DNA of 30,718 nt from JAXJYR01 sp964593515 (GTDB lineage Bacteria > Bacillota_I > Bacilli_A > Erysipelotrichales > Erysipelotrichaceae), in NCBI GenBank assembly GCA_964593515.1, contig CAZQJH010000006.1:1-30718 (forward strand), read 5' to 3'. Positions 7,324 through 15,217 of this stretch are shown here, piece after piece. How positions within the stretch are numbered: the stretch's first letter is position 1; each line of letters opens with the position of its first letter. The position numbers and the translations under genes are program-made. The notes beneath the pieces are model-generated. The model was not told the origin of the DNA. It searched no databases and saw nothing but the letters and a program-made list of their open reading frames with translations.

Positions 7324-8976
7324 ATGAAAAAGAAAATGTTATTAGGTTTTGCAATCATATATCTTATATATGTATGTTTATATTATTATATCGCATTACC
7401 ACCATTAAATTGGCATTCTATTGAATTTTATTTTTTCTTAGGATTAACTTTAGGTCCTTTATTATTAATTGGTTTAGCTTATTATGGGGCTAAATTAGGT
7501 TATGGAAAATTAAAAAATCAATTTAATGATGTAATTGATGCAACAAGTGAATCAAAAAAGCACAAACTTATTTTTAAAGTTTGTATAATTGCTATAGTAG
7601 TAATTGTAGGATTACCTATTGTTTCAATGCTTGTATGTTCACCGGTATTTAATGCAAATGAATATGCAACGCGAATTGAAATGAAAGATGTATCTTTCAG
7701 TGAAATTCCCGAAGTAGACTTTAAAACTACACCGATTATTGATCGTGATTCTTCAATTCGTTTAGGTGATAAAGTAATGGGGAATATGACCGAATGGGTT
7801 TCTCAGTTTGAAGTAAGTGAAGAATATACCCAAATATCATATCATGGTAGTGTCGCTCGGGTAACTCCATTAACTTATAATGGAATTATTAAATATTTCA
7901 AAAATAGAGGCGATGGAATTCCCGCATATATTATGGTCGATAATACTAATGGTGAAACAAACTTAGTTAAATTGAAAGATTTAAACTTAGATGGAATGCG
8001 TTATGTACCAAGTGCAATGTTTAATGAGAATTTATATCGTCATTTACGTTTTAACTATCCATTGGCGATATTTGGTGAACCTAGTTTTGAAGTAGATGAA
8101 GATGGTCATCCATGGTATATTTGTACTACTTATTCATATAAAGGAGTTCAACAAAAGAAATATGTTACTGGAGCTATTTTCTTAGATCCAATTACGGGAG
8201 AAAGTACCCACTATGATTTAGGAGATATTCCAAAATGGGCTGATCGTGTTTTCCCTGAAAGCTTAGTTGTGGAAGAAGTTGATGATCAAGGATTATATCA
8301 AAATGGATATTTAAATTCCATCTTTGGACAAACCGGAGTTATTATTACTAGTGAAGGTTATAACTACTTAGAAAAAGATGGTGATATTTGGTTATATAGT
8401 GGTATTACTTCAGCTAACTCAGATGAATCAAATGTAGGATTTGTTTTAGTAAATTTAAGAACCCATGAAGCAATGCGTATTAAAACAGCGGGAGCTAATG
8501 AAAAAAGTGCAATGTTATCAGCTCAAGCGGAAGTTAAAAACTATGGTTATACTTCTACTTTCCCATTATTAACTAATATTAAAGGAAATCCAGTATACTT
8601 AATGTCATTAAAAGATAATGGAATTATTAAAATGTATGCAATGGTATCAGCTATTGATTATCAAAAAGTAGCTGTTGTAGCTAGTGAAGATGGTTTAGCG
8701 GCTTTAGAAAAGAAAATGATTAATGTTTTAGGTAATAGTGATGATTTAATTGTAGATGATAGTTTAACTAGTAAAACGATTGAAATTGTGGATGTTGAAA
8801 TTATCTATCATGATGGTAATACTATCTATTATTTAAAAACAAGTGAAAATGAAGTCTTTAAAGTTAATTTCTCTATTGGTTTAGAAGATAAATTAGTCTT
8901 TATCAAAGAGGGAAGTAAACTTGAGATTGAATATCTTGATACTCAAGGTATTAAAACTATTAAGAATATTAAATAA
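7324..8976 (+). CDS. Large membrane-anchored protein of unknown function
   Basis: I do not recognise a named function. From the chosen start it has 550 residues. Three hydrophobic segments (roughly residues 6-24, 34-56 and 85-106) are followed by about 440 residues without clear membrane spans, rich in alternating hydrophobic and polar residues. This suggests a large beta-containing domain, probably outside the cell. It contains segments such as GNPVYLMSLKDNG and TSTFPLLTNI that feel like a recurrent Firmicutes family of large membrane proteins, but I cannot name it. GGGTGA at 7313-7318 precedes the ATG at 7324; the in-frame ATG at 7297 lacks a ribosome binding site. It is a single-gene unit between two terminators, convergent with the ROK gene. 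Codon use is like its neighbours. Confidence 0.8.
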   Translation: MKKKMLLGFAIIYLIYVCLYYYIALPPLNWHSIEFYFFLGLTLGPLLLIGLAYYGAKLGYGKLKNQFNDVIDATSESKKHKLIFKVCIIAIVVIVGLPIVSMLVCSPVFNANEYATRIEMKDVSFSEIPEVDFKTTPIIDRDSSIRLGDKVMGNMTEWVSQFEVSEEYTQISYHGSVARVTPLTYNGIIKYFKNRGDGIPAYIMVDNTNGETNLVKLKDLNLDGMRYVPSAMFNENLYRHLRFNYPLAIFGEPSFEVDEDGHPWYICTTYSYKGVQQKKYVTGAIFLDPITGESTHYDLGDIPKWADRVFPESLVVEEVDDQGLYQNGYLNSIFGQTGVIITSEGYNYLEKDGDIWLYSGITSANSDESNVGFVLVNLRTHEAMRIKTAGANEKSAMLSAQAEVKNYGYTSTFPLLTNIKGNPVYLMSLKDNGIIKMYAMVSAIDYQKVAVVASEDGLAALEKKMINVLGNSDDLIVDDSLTSKTIEIVDVEIIYHDGNTIYYLKTSENEVFKVNFSIGLEDKLVFIKEGSKLEIEYLDTQGIKTIKNIK

Positions 8977-9005
8977 AAAGATTCGATTAATATCGAATCT
9001 TTTTT
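8976..9005. terminator. Bidirectional terminator between convergent genes
   Basis: AGATTCGAT / ATCGAATCT with loop TAAT, flanked by A residues on the left and T residues on the right, can end transcription on both strands. It overlaps the stop codons of the membrane protein gene and, within a few bases, the ROK gene. Confidence 0.9.
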
Positions 9006-10086
9006 AATCAACATCAATTTTAGTTAAGAAGTGTTTACCAACGCCAATAGCAGCAGCTTCTTGATTATAAAGACAAGTTTTAAGATATGAAGTATCATGA
9101 TCAAAATTATTGTATTTTAGAACTTTTTGACTTAGTTCTAAAAGATGATTTTTTAAGATACCTCCAACATCACCACCTAAAATAATATCCATATCATACG
9201 CAATGCGTAAATTAGAAATTAAGATAGCTAAATGTTCTAAATATTGATCCCATATTTGTAAAGTATTAGGATCTTTTTGTGTTAGTTTTTCATTAAATTC
9301 ACTTAGAGTAATGCTTTGATTATTAGTTAATACTTTAGCACTACAATAAGCATCACTACAACCAAGTTTTCCACAATAACATTGTTTTCCATTAGGAACT
9401 AATAACATATGACCGAATTCACCAGCTTTATGATTATTACCATAAAATAATTTAGAATTAATACAGAAAGCTCCTCCTAAAGTATTATTTAATGATAAAT
9501 ATAACGCATTATCATAAGTTGATAAGTTTTCACTTAACATGGCTGCATTCGCATCATTTTCAAAATAAATTGGATAAGGAATCGCTTGTTTTAAATAACT
9601 TAAACTATAATTAGTTACATTTAAAGCATGTGATTGAATTAATAATTGTTTGTTGGTATCAATAATACCAGGGATAGCGATTCCTACTCCAATAATTGAA
9701 TCAATATTATGTTGAGTTAAGAATGTTTCAATATGTTTATTTAACTCATAACAATAATTCATATCATCGCTAAATTTAAAGCGAAAACGGGTTGAGACTT
9801 CGACTTCATAACCAAGATTCACAATTGTTAAAACTAAGTGATTAGCTGAAATAATAACCCCTAAAGCTTTTGCATAGTTTTTATTAATACCAATTGTTTT
9901 AGCTTTACGTCCACCGGTAGAAGCACATTCTCCTTTCTCAATTAAAATGTTATCACTTATTAAGCTATTAACATTATTAATAACCGTAGGTAAACTAAGA
10001 TTTAATTCTTTAGCTAAATCATTTTTAGAGACTTGATCGTGATTTAAAATATATTCAATAATTCGTTGTTTAGTTGTTTGTTTCAT
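9004..10086 (-). CDS. ROK family transcriptional repressor (NagC/XylR-like)
   Basis: A sugar-responsive DNA-binding regulator of 360 residues. Residues 1-65 form a winged helix-turn-helix (recognition helix near LSLPTVINNVNSL). The rest is the ROK sugar-kinase-like fold with GVGIAIPGIID, the sugar-binding FENDANAAM, and the zinc motif CYCGKLGC. The kinase-like body in such regulators binds sugar or sugar phosphate rather than phosphorylating it. An AAAGGATG ribosome binding site precedes the ATG on the minus strand. It is divergent from the dehydrogenase-symporter-kinase operon, so that operon is its most likely target. Half sites resembling the operator at 10207-10228 lie in its own promoter, suggesting autoregulation. 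The inducer is unknown. Confidence 0.92.
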   Translation of the reverse strand: MKQTTKQRIIEYILNHDQVSKNDLAKELNLSLPTVINNVNSLISDNILIEKGECASTGGRKAKTIGINKNYAKALGVIISANHLVLTIVNLGYEVEVSTRFRFKFSDDMNYCYELNKHIETFLTQHNIDSIIGVGIAIPGIIDTNKQLLIQSHALNVTNYSLSYLKQAIPYPIYFENDANAAMLSENLSTYDNALYLSLNNTLGGAFCINSKLFYGNNHKAGEFGHMLLVPNGKQCYCGKLGCSDAYCSAKVLTNNQSITLSEFNEKLTQKDPNTLQIWDQYLEHLAILISNLRIAYDMDIILGGDVGGILKNHLLELSQKVLKYNNFDHDTSYLKTCLYNQEAAAIGVGKHFLTKIDVD

Positions 10087-10120
10087 CGTATCATCCTTTC
10101 ATAAAGTGTTTGATAAAAGA

Positions 10121-10149
10121 ATTTTACAATCGTTTTAATAAAAAGTAAA
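10121..10149 (-). promoter_or_regulatory. Promoter of the ROK gene with operator half sites
   Basis: On the minus strand, TTTACT (10144-10149) and TAAAAT (10121-10126) are separated by 17 bases. Two plus-strand sequences resemble halves of the operator at 10207-10228: TTTGATAAAA at 10109-10118 and CGTTTTAATAAA at 10131-10142. The second lies between the -35 and -10 boxes. Confidence 0.6.
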
Positions 10150-10159
10150 GATTTTTTTA

Positions 10160-10175
10160 ATGAAAGCGGTTGACA
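10160..10175 (+). promoter_or_regulatory. Candidate catabolite-repression (cre-like) site over the -35 box
   Basis: ATGAAAGCG at 10160-10168 matches the left half of the CcpA cre consensus. The right half is degenerate because it coincides with the consensus -35 box TTGACA. With HprK and Ser46-type HPr encoded in the same window, CcpA-type control is plausible, but no ccpA gene is seen here. Confidence 0.35.
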
Positions 10176-10198
10176 ATTTCGAGTTTTTAAGGCATAAT
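10170..10198 (+). promoter_or_regulatory. Promoter of the polyol/sugar operon
   Basis: A perfect -35 box TTGACA (10170-10175) is followed at 17 bases by CATAAT (10193-10198). Confidence 0.82.
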
Positions 10199-10206
10199 GT
10201 AATTAC

Positions 10207-10228
10207 TTTAATAAAACGTTTTATAAAA
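10207..10228 (+). promoter_or_regulatory. Putative operator, dyad centred on CG
   Basis: Arms TTTAATAAAAC and GTTTTATAAAA match at 10 of 11 paired positions around a CG centre. The site starts 8 bases after the -10 box and therefore covers the first transcribed bases, a position suited to repression. The divergent ROK regulator is the likely binder. A LacI-type regulator elsewhere would also favour a CG-centred dyad. Confidence 0.6.
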
Positions 10229-10251
10229 GATATAAATGGAGGATGCGAAAT

Positions 10252-11277
10252 ATGTTAAAGCAAGTAATGATCGAACCCAAAAAAATTGTGTTCGAAGAAG
10301 TCGAAGTACCAACAATCAACAATAACCAAGTATTAGTAAAAATCAAAAAAATCGGGGTATGTGGATCTGATATCCATGTATATCATGGACAACACCCATT
10401 TACTTCTTATCCAGTAACTCAAGGTCATGAAGTGTCAGGCGAAATTGTAGCAATTGGAAGTGATGTAACAAACTTTAAATTAAATGATAAAGTTACGATT
10501 GAACCACAAGTATATTGTGGAACTTGTCATCCATGTCGTCATGGGAAATATAATTTATGTGAACATTTAAAAGTAATGGGATTTCAAACCACTGGAACAG
10601 CGATGGAATATTTTGCGGTTGATGCAAGTAAAGTAACTTTATTACCAAGTGAAATGTCTTATGATGAAGGAGCTATGATTGAACCATTAGCGGTAGGAGT
10701 TCATGCGGTTAAACAAATGGGTGATGTTAAGGGAATGAATGTTGCCGTAATTGGAGCTGGTCCAATTGGTAATTTAGTAGCTCAAGTAGCTAAAGGAATG
10801 GGAGCTAACAAAGTATTAATTAGTGATGTTAGTGATATTCGTTTAGCTAAAGCTAAAGAATGTGGTATTGATGCATGTGTTAATACGAAGAATGTGAATT
10901 TCAACGATGCCTTAATTGAAACATTTGGGGAAGATAAAGCAGATGTAATTTATGATTGTGCTGGAAATAATGTGACAATGGGACAAGCTATTGCTTATGC
11001 ACGTAAAGGTAGTACAATTGTCTTAGTTGCGGTGTTTGCGGGAATGGCTAGTATTGATTTAGCTACAGCTAACGATCATGAATTAGATATTAAAAGTACG
11101 ATGATGTATCGTCATGATGATTATTTAGATGCAATAAAATTAGTTAATGAAGGGAAAGTACAATTAAAACCATTAATTTCTAATATCTTCAATTTTAAAG
11201 ATTATCAAAAAGCATATGAATATATTGATGAAAATAAAGAAACAACAATGAAGGTTTTAATTGATGTTGAAGGATAA
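10252..11277 (+). CDS. Zinc-dependent medium-chain dehydrogenase, probable polyol or threonine type
   Basis: An NAD(P)-dependent alcohol dehydrogenase of 341 residues. The catalytic zinc site is Cys37 with His59-Glu60 in QGHEVSG. The structural zinc is bound by Cys89, Cys92, Cys95 and Cys103. The Rossmann motif GAGPIGN follows near residue 170. The family includes sorbitol, galactitol-phosphate and threonine dehydrogenases. With a symporter and a PfkB kinase in the same operon, oxidation of an unphosphorylated polyol to a ketose is the best guess. I chose the ATG at 10252 because GGAGG (10238-10242) touches the ATG at 10243 but leaves 9 bases to this one. Substrate is not determinable from sequence alone. 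Confidence 0.88.
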   Translation: MLKQVMIEPKKIVFEEVEVPTINNNQVLVKIKKIGVCGSDIHVYHGQHPFTSYPVTQGHEVSGEIVAIGSDVTNFKLNDKVTIEPQVYCGTCHPCRHGKYNLCEHLKVMGFQTTGTAMEYFAVDASKVTLLPSEMSYDEGAMIEPLAVGVHAVKQMGDVKGMNVAVIGAGPIGNLVAQVAKGMGANKVLISDVSDIRLAKAKECGIDACVNTKNVNFNDALIETFGEDKADVIYDCAGNNVTMGQAIAYARKGSTIVLVAVFAGMASIDLATANDHELDIKSTMMYRHDDYLDAIKLVNEGKVQLKPLISNIFNFKDYQKAYEYIDENKETTMKVLIDVEG

Positions 11278-11281
11278 GGAT

Positions 11282-12646
11282 ATGAAACAAAAAGAACAAG
11301 GTAAATTACCTTTAATTAGTAAAATAGCTTATGGATTTGGGGATGTAGGTTGTAATTTTAGCTGGATGTTTGTAAGTAATTTCTTAATGATTTTCTATAC
11401 TGATGTCTTTGGGATTAGTATGGCTGCCGTTTCTAGCCTAATGTTATTTTCACGTTTTTGGGATGCGATTAATGATCCGATTATTGGAAGTTTAAGTGAT
11501 AAAACAAAAACAAGATGGGGAAGATATCGACCATGGTTAGTTATTTGTGCCCCAATTTGCGCAATCTTATTGATTTTAACTTTCTGGGCTCATCCAGATT
11601 GGAGTAATAGTGCTAAGGTTATTTATATGATTATAACTTACTGCTTGTTGGTATTAGGTTATACTTGTGTAAATATTCCTTATGGAACTTTATGTGGGGC
11701 TATGACCCAAAATATGGATGAAAGAGCTCAAATAAATACTTTTAGATCAGTATTTGCGATGATTGCCATTGGTATTTTAAATATTATTACCGTTCCATTA
11801 GTAACTTATTTTTCTAAAAGTAGTGCGGTAAATGGATACTTAATTGTCGCTATTATTTATGGAATAATCTTTACTTTATGTCATTTCTTCTGTTTTAAAA
11901 AGACTAAAGAAGTAGTAAAAGTTGAAACAAAGCAAACTAAACTTAGTTTAAAAGAACAATTAAAAGCAATTATGGTTAATAAACCTTATTTATTAGCTTT
12001 AGTTGGGCAAATTATTTTTGGTTTTACTTTATATGGAAGAAATGCAGATATTTTATATTACTTTACTTATGTGGAAGGAAATGCTTTATACTATACGACT
12101 TATTCAATGGTTATTATTATTCCTTCAATTATTGGAGCTTCTTTATTTCAACCATTATTTAAGAAAACCGAGAATAAGGGACATTGTGCTGCAATCTTCT
12201 CTTTATTAACGGGTATTTCAATGATTGCTTTATATTTCTTTAATGTAAGTAGTAGTCCAATTATGTTCTATGCTTTATCAGCTCTTACGCAATTTTTCTT
12301 CTCTGGATTTAATACAGCTATTTATGCAATAATTCCTGATTGTGTTGAATATGGGGAATGGAAAACGGGAATTAGAAATGATGGATTCCAATATGCTTTT
12401 ATTTCTTTAGGTAATAAAGTTGGGATGGCTTTAGGTACAGCTTTATTAGCTGGATTATTAGGTAAGTTTGGTTATGTAGCTAATACGATACAAAATAGCA
12501 ATGTAATATGGGTTATGAAGCATGCTTTCACGACAATTCCAGGGGTATTATGGTTAGTATGTGCTGTCGTTTTATATTTCTATCGTCTAGATAAAAAGCA
12601 ATATGAAAAGATTGTGGAGGAATTAGAAAATGGAAAAAAAGTATGA
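11282..12646 (+). CDS. GPH-family sugar:cation symporter (MFS)
   Basis: A glycoside-pentoside-hexuronide type secondary transporter of 454 residues with about 12 hydrophobic segments. It shows the hallmark NDPIIGSLSDKTKTRWGRYRP loop between helices 2 and 3 and the EYGEWKTGIRNDG motif typical of this family (MelB/XylP-like). It imports an unmodified sugar or polyol with H+ or Na+, which fits a downstream kinase. The ATG at 11282 has AAGGA at 11270-11274, 7 bases upstream, overlapping the dehydrogenase stop. The in-frame upstream ATG at 11261 lies inside the dehydrogenase and is unlikely. Its end overlaps the kinase gene by 17 bases. Confidence 0.93.
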   Translation: MKQKEQGKLPLISKIAYGFGDVGCNFSWMFVSNFLMIFYTDVFGISMAAVSSLMLFSRFWDAINDPIIGSLSDKTKTRWGRYRPWLVICAPICAILLILTFWAHPDWSNSAKVIYMIITYCLLVLGYTCVNIPYGTLCGAMTQNMDERAQINTFRSVFAMIAIGILNIITVPLVTYFSKSSAVNGYLIVAIIYGIIFTLCHFFCFKKTKEVVKVETKQTKLSLKEQLKAIMVNKPYLLALVGQIIFGFTLYGRNADILYYFTYVEGNALYYTTYSMVIIIPSIIGASLFQPLFKKTENKGHCAAIFSLLTGISMIALYFFNVSSSPIMFYALSALTQFFFSGFNTAIYAIIPDCVEYGEWKTGIRNDGFQYAFISLGNKVGMALGTALLAGLLGKFGYVANTIQNSNVIWVMKHAFTTIPGVLWLVCAVVLYFYRLDKKQYEKIVEELENGKKV

Positions 12647-13616
12647 TGTTGTAGCCTTAGGGGAGTTATTAATTGATTTTACCCAAGTTGGGAAAAGTGA
12701 TAGTTGGATGAATTTGTTTGAACAAAATCCTGGTGGAGCTCCAGCTAACTTACTAACAACAATTGCTCATATGGGTCATCATGGAGCTTTTATTGGTAAG
12801 GTTGGTTTAGATATGCATGGTCAATTTTTAAAAGAAACTTTACTTAAAGAAAAAATTAATTGTGATGGATTAGTGATGGACCCTAATTATTTTACGACAC
12901 TTGCTTTTGTAGGTTTAGATGCGAAAAAAGAACGTCATTTCAGTTTTGCACGTAAACCGGGAGCAGATATGATGTTACAGGCAAGTGAATTAAATATTGA
13001 TTTATTGAATAATTGTCGAATATTTCATTTTGGTTCATTATCATTAACCCATCCAACTAGTGAAGAAGCTACTTTAAAAGCGATCCAACAAGCTAAATTA
13101 CATGGTGCGATTATTTCATATGATCCTAATTATCGTGCATCATTATGGACTAGTGAACAAGAAGCAATTAGTAAGATTAATTCAGTTATTGAATATGTTG
13201 ATATGATGAAAGTAAGTGATCAAGAAGCTTTCTTGTTGACACAAGCTACTTCATATGAAGAAGCTTGTGATATCTTATTAGCTAAAGGAGTTAAAATTGT
13301 CGCCATTACCCTTGGTAAGGAAGGTGTTTTAGTGGCTTGTCGTAATCATAAAGCAATAATTAAAGGTTTTGAGGTGAATGTGGTGGATACGACATCAGCT
13401 GGCGATAGTTTTTGGGGTGGTTTTCTTGCTTCGTTTCTGGAACATAATCAAAATATTGAAACATTCGATTTTGAAATCTTAAAAAGATGTGCTACCTATG
13501 GTAATGCAATAGCTGCCTTATGTATTCAAAAAAGAGGAGGAATTCCTTCGATTCCGCATCGGGAGATTGTTAAATCGTTCTTATATCAACAAAAAGGATT
13601 ATTGCCTGGGCAATAA
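12630..13616 (+). CDS. PfkB-family carbohydrate kinase, probable fructokinase
   Basis: An ATP-dependent sugar kinase of the ribokinase/PfkB family, 328 residues. The N-terminal signature NPGGAPANLLTTIAHMG and the C-terminal anion-hole motif DTTSAGDSFWGG with catalytic Asp259 are both present; the usual GAGD is SAGD here. The signature is closest to fructokinases. It would phosphorylate the ketose formed by the dehydrogenase, feeding glycolysis, which makes a coherent import-oxidise-phosphorylate pathway. GGAGG at 12616-12620 precedes the ATG, and the gene starts inside the end of the symporter gene, so translation is probably coupled. The stop codon lies within the terminator stem. Confidence 0.9.
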   Translation: MEKKYDVVALGELLIDFTQVGKSDSWMNLFEQNPGGAPANLLTTIAHMGHHGAFIGKVGLDMHGQFLKETLLKEKINCDGLVMDPNYFTTLAFVGLDAKKERHFSFARKPGADMMLQASELNIDLLNNCRIFHFGSLSLTHPTSEEATLKAIQQAKLHGAIISYDPNYRASLWTSEQEAISKINSVIEYVDMMKVSDQEAFLLTQATSYEEACDILLAKGVKIVAITLGKEGVLVACRNHKAIIKGFEVNVVDTTSAGDSFWGGFLASFLEHNQNIETFDFEILKRCATYGNAIAALCIQKRGGIPSIPHREIVKSFLYQQKGLLPGQ

Positions 13617-13629
13617 TCCTTTATTTTTT
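13593..13629. terminator. Terminator shared by the sugar operon and cysK
   Basis: GGATTATTGC / GCAATAATCC with loop CTGG, extended by three A-T pairs, is followed on the plus strand by a T-rich run. The A-rich left flank allows function on the minus strand too. The stem contains the stop codon of the PfkB kinase gene. Confidence 0.88.
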
Positions 13630-14554
13630 ATTCAACGATTCCACTTGATAAGTAACGATCTCCTCCATCAGGGAAAATAATAACAATATTTTTATCTTTG
13701 TTTTCGTCTAATTGAGCTAATTGAATTGCGGCACATAAAGCACTACCAGCTGAAATTCCAATAAATAAACCTTCATTAGTCGCACATGCGCGTGCATAAG
13801 TATAAGCATCTTCATCACTTACTGTAATTAATTCATCATAAGCATTTTGATCTAAAGTATTTGGTAAAAATCCAGCCCCAATTCCTTGAATTTTATGTGG
13901 TCCAGTTTTACCTTGACTTAAGAATGGAGAAGCACTAGGTTCAATTCCTACCACTTTAATATTAGGATTTTGTTCTTTTAAATATTTACTAGTACCACTA
14001 ATTGTACCTCCAGTACCGATGGCACTAACAAAGATATCAACTTTTCCATCCATTTGTTCATAGATTTCCACTCCAGTAGTTAGGTAGTGGGCATTAGGAT
14101 TTTCAGGATTATCAAATTGCGCTAAAATAGTTGCTCCTTCAATTTCTTCACATAACTCATTAGCTTTCGCAATAGCTCCTTTCATTCCTTCACTAGCAGG
14201 AGTTAAAACGATTTGAGCTCCATAAGCTTTAATCATGTTACGACGTTCAACTGACATTGATTCAGGCATAGTAGCAATCATCTTGATTCCTTTAGCACAA
14301 GCAATAGCAGCTAAAGCAATTCCAGTATTTCCACTAGTTGGTTCAATGATTGTTGAACCTTCTTTAATAATTCCTTGTTCTAAGGCTTTTTCAATCATGT
14401 TTTTAGCAACCCGGTCTTTAATTGAACCAGCTACGTTGTTTTTTTCAACTTTAGCATATAACTTAGCCTGACAGTTATAAGCTTTCTCAATACGATTTAA
14501 ATGTAAAATTGGGGTGTTACCAACTAATTGGGTAATATCTTCATATACTTGCAT
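13628..14554 (-). CDS. cysK: Cysteine synthase A (O-acetylserine sulfhydrylase)
   Basis: A pyridoxal-phosphate enzyme making cysteine from O-acetylserine and sulfide. The 308-residue length is typical. PLP-binding Lys46 is in AGSIKDR, the substrate loop is TSGNTG, the phosphate-binding loop is GTGGTISG, and the C-terminal GISAGSALCA serine motif is present. On the minus strand AAAGGAGG ends 7 bases before the ATG at 14554; a TTG two codons upstream is too close to it to be the start. It follows the Rrf2 regulator gene but has its own promoter and is separated by a terminator. In Bacillus, CysK is also the partner of the Rrf2-type repressor CymR, so this pairing may be regulatory as well as metabolic. 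Confidence 0.95.
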   Translation of the reverse strand: MQVYEDITQLVGNTPILHLNRIEKAYNCQAKLYAKVEKNNVAGSIKDRVAKNMIEKALEQGIIKEGSTIIEPTSGNTGIALAAIACAKGIKMIATMPESMSVERRNMIKAYGAQIVLTPASEGMKGAIAKANELCEEIEGATILAQFDNPENPNAHYLTTGVEIYEQMDGKVDIFVSAIGTGGTISGTSKYLKEQNPNIKVVGIEPSASPFLSQGKTGPHKIQGIGAGFLPNTLDQNAYDELITVSDEDAYTYARACATNEGLFIGISAGSALCAAIQLAQLDENKDKNIVIIFPDGGDRYLSSGIVE

Positions 14555-14581
14555 AAACAAACCTCCTTTTAAATTGAATAA

Positions 14582-14619
14582 ATCATAGCAAAAACGTAGG
14601 AAATAGTCAATACGTTTTT
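14582..14619 (-). promoter_or_regulatory. cysK promoter with a perfect dyad around the -35 box
   Basis: On the minus strand, TTGACT (14605-14610) and TATGAT (14582-14587) are separated by 17 bases. A perfect 9-base inverted repeat, AAAAACGTA (14590-14598) and TACGTTTTT (14611-14619), flanks the -35 box with a 12-base spacer. This is the expected geometry for a repressor site, and the neighbouring Rrf2 protein is the obvious candidate. Confidence 0.7.
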
Positions 14620-14624
14620 ATTAA

Positions 14625-14659
14625 TAAAAAAAACCAAAGTAACATATACTTTGGTTTTT
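14625..14659 (-). terminator. Terminator of the rrf2 gene
   Basis: Read on the minus strand, AAAACCAAAGTA / TACTTTGGTTTT (12-bp arms, loop of 5) ends in a U-rich run. It starts about 9 bases after the rrf2 stop codon. Confidence 0.85.
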
Positions 14660-14667
14660 GGATAATC

Positions 14668-15087
14668 TTATAAATAATTACAAGTACCGTTCATTAAATC
14701 AACTAAGGTATATTGTTCTAGATATTCAGAGATATGTTGGTTTAATCCTTCATAAAAATGAATTGTTGGACAAGTAGCATAACGAGGACATTCTTTAGCA
14801 TCATCTACTAAACAAGATACACAAGAAATAGGACCTTCAGCTGCTTCAATAATATCTCTAACAGTATACTCATGTGGTTCTCTTGTTAAAACATATCCAC
14901 CGCGAGGACCGCGAACTGAGCGAATTAACTCGGCTTTAGTCAAAGAAGGGACGATTTGTTCTAAGTACTTAATAGATATTTCTTGACGACTTGAAACATC
15001 TTTAAGGGGAACAATCTCATCTTTGTTTTGTTGGGCAATATCGATCATTAATCTTAAAGCATAACGACCTTTTGTCGAAATTTTCAT
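14668..15087 (-). CDS. Rrf2-family transcriptional regulator (CymR/IscR-like)
   Basis: A small winged-helix regulator of 139 residues. The N-terminus MKISTKGRYALRLMIDIA and the wing motif RGPRGGYVL are diagnostic for Rrf2. Four cysteines (89, 92, 100, 106) lie in the segment where IscR and NsrR bind an iron-sulfur cluster, but the spacing C-x2-C-x7-C-x5-C is not that of IscR. CymR of Bacillus lacks a cluster. The neighbouring cysK and the dyad in its promoter point to control of cysteine or sulfur metabolism. The AAAGGA ribosome binding site lies 10 bases before the ATG. Confidence 0.92.
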   Translation of the reverse strand: MKISTKGRYALRLMIDIAQQNKDEIVPLKDVSSRQEISIKYLEQIVPSLTKAELIRSVRGPRGGYVLTREPHEYTVRDIIEAAEGPISCVSCLVDDAKECPRYATCPTIHFYEGLNQHISEYLEQYTLVDLMNGTCNYL

Positions 15088-15127
15088 GGGAAAATCATCC
15101 TTTCTATATAGCTATTTATATATCACT

Positions 15128-15156
15128 ATTATAAAGGATATTTGTGAAAAATTCAA
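15128..15156 (-). promoter_or_regulatory. Promoter of the rrf2 gene
   Basis: On the minus strand, TTGAAT (15151-15156) and a consensus TATAAT (15128-15133) are separated by 17 bases. An imperfect AT-rich dyad (around 15105-15122) sits just downstream of the -10 box and may allow autoregulation. Confidence 0.78.
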
Positions 15157-15183
15157 CAAGCAAAAAAAATGATTTTTAAATAT

Positions 15184-15208
15184 AAAAAAAGCCGATTAAT
15201 ATCGGCTT
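15184..15208 (-). terminator. Terminator downstream of tRNA-Trp
   Basis: On the minus strand, AAGCCGAT / ATCGGCTT with loop ATTA is followed by a U-run. It lies 9 bases past the tRNA 3' end and separates the tRNA from the rrf2 promoter. Confidence 0.88.
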
Positions 15209-15217
15209 AATTTTTAA

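Noticed and set aside
10207..10228. Reading the CG-centred dyad as a transcription terminator
   Set aside because: No T-run follows and it sits between promoter and first gene, so an operator is the better explanation.
14235..14471. 78-codon plus-strand frame inside cysK
   Set aside because: It is a mirror of conserved cysK coding sequence with no ribosome binding site.
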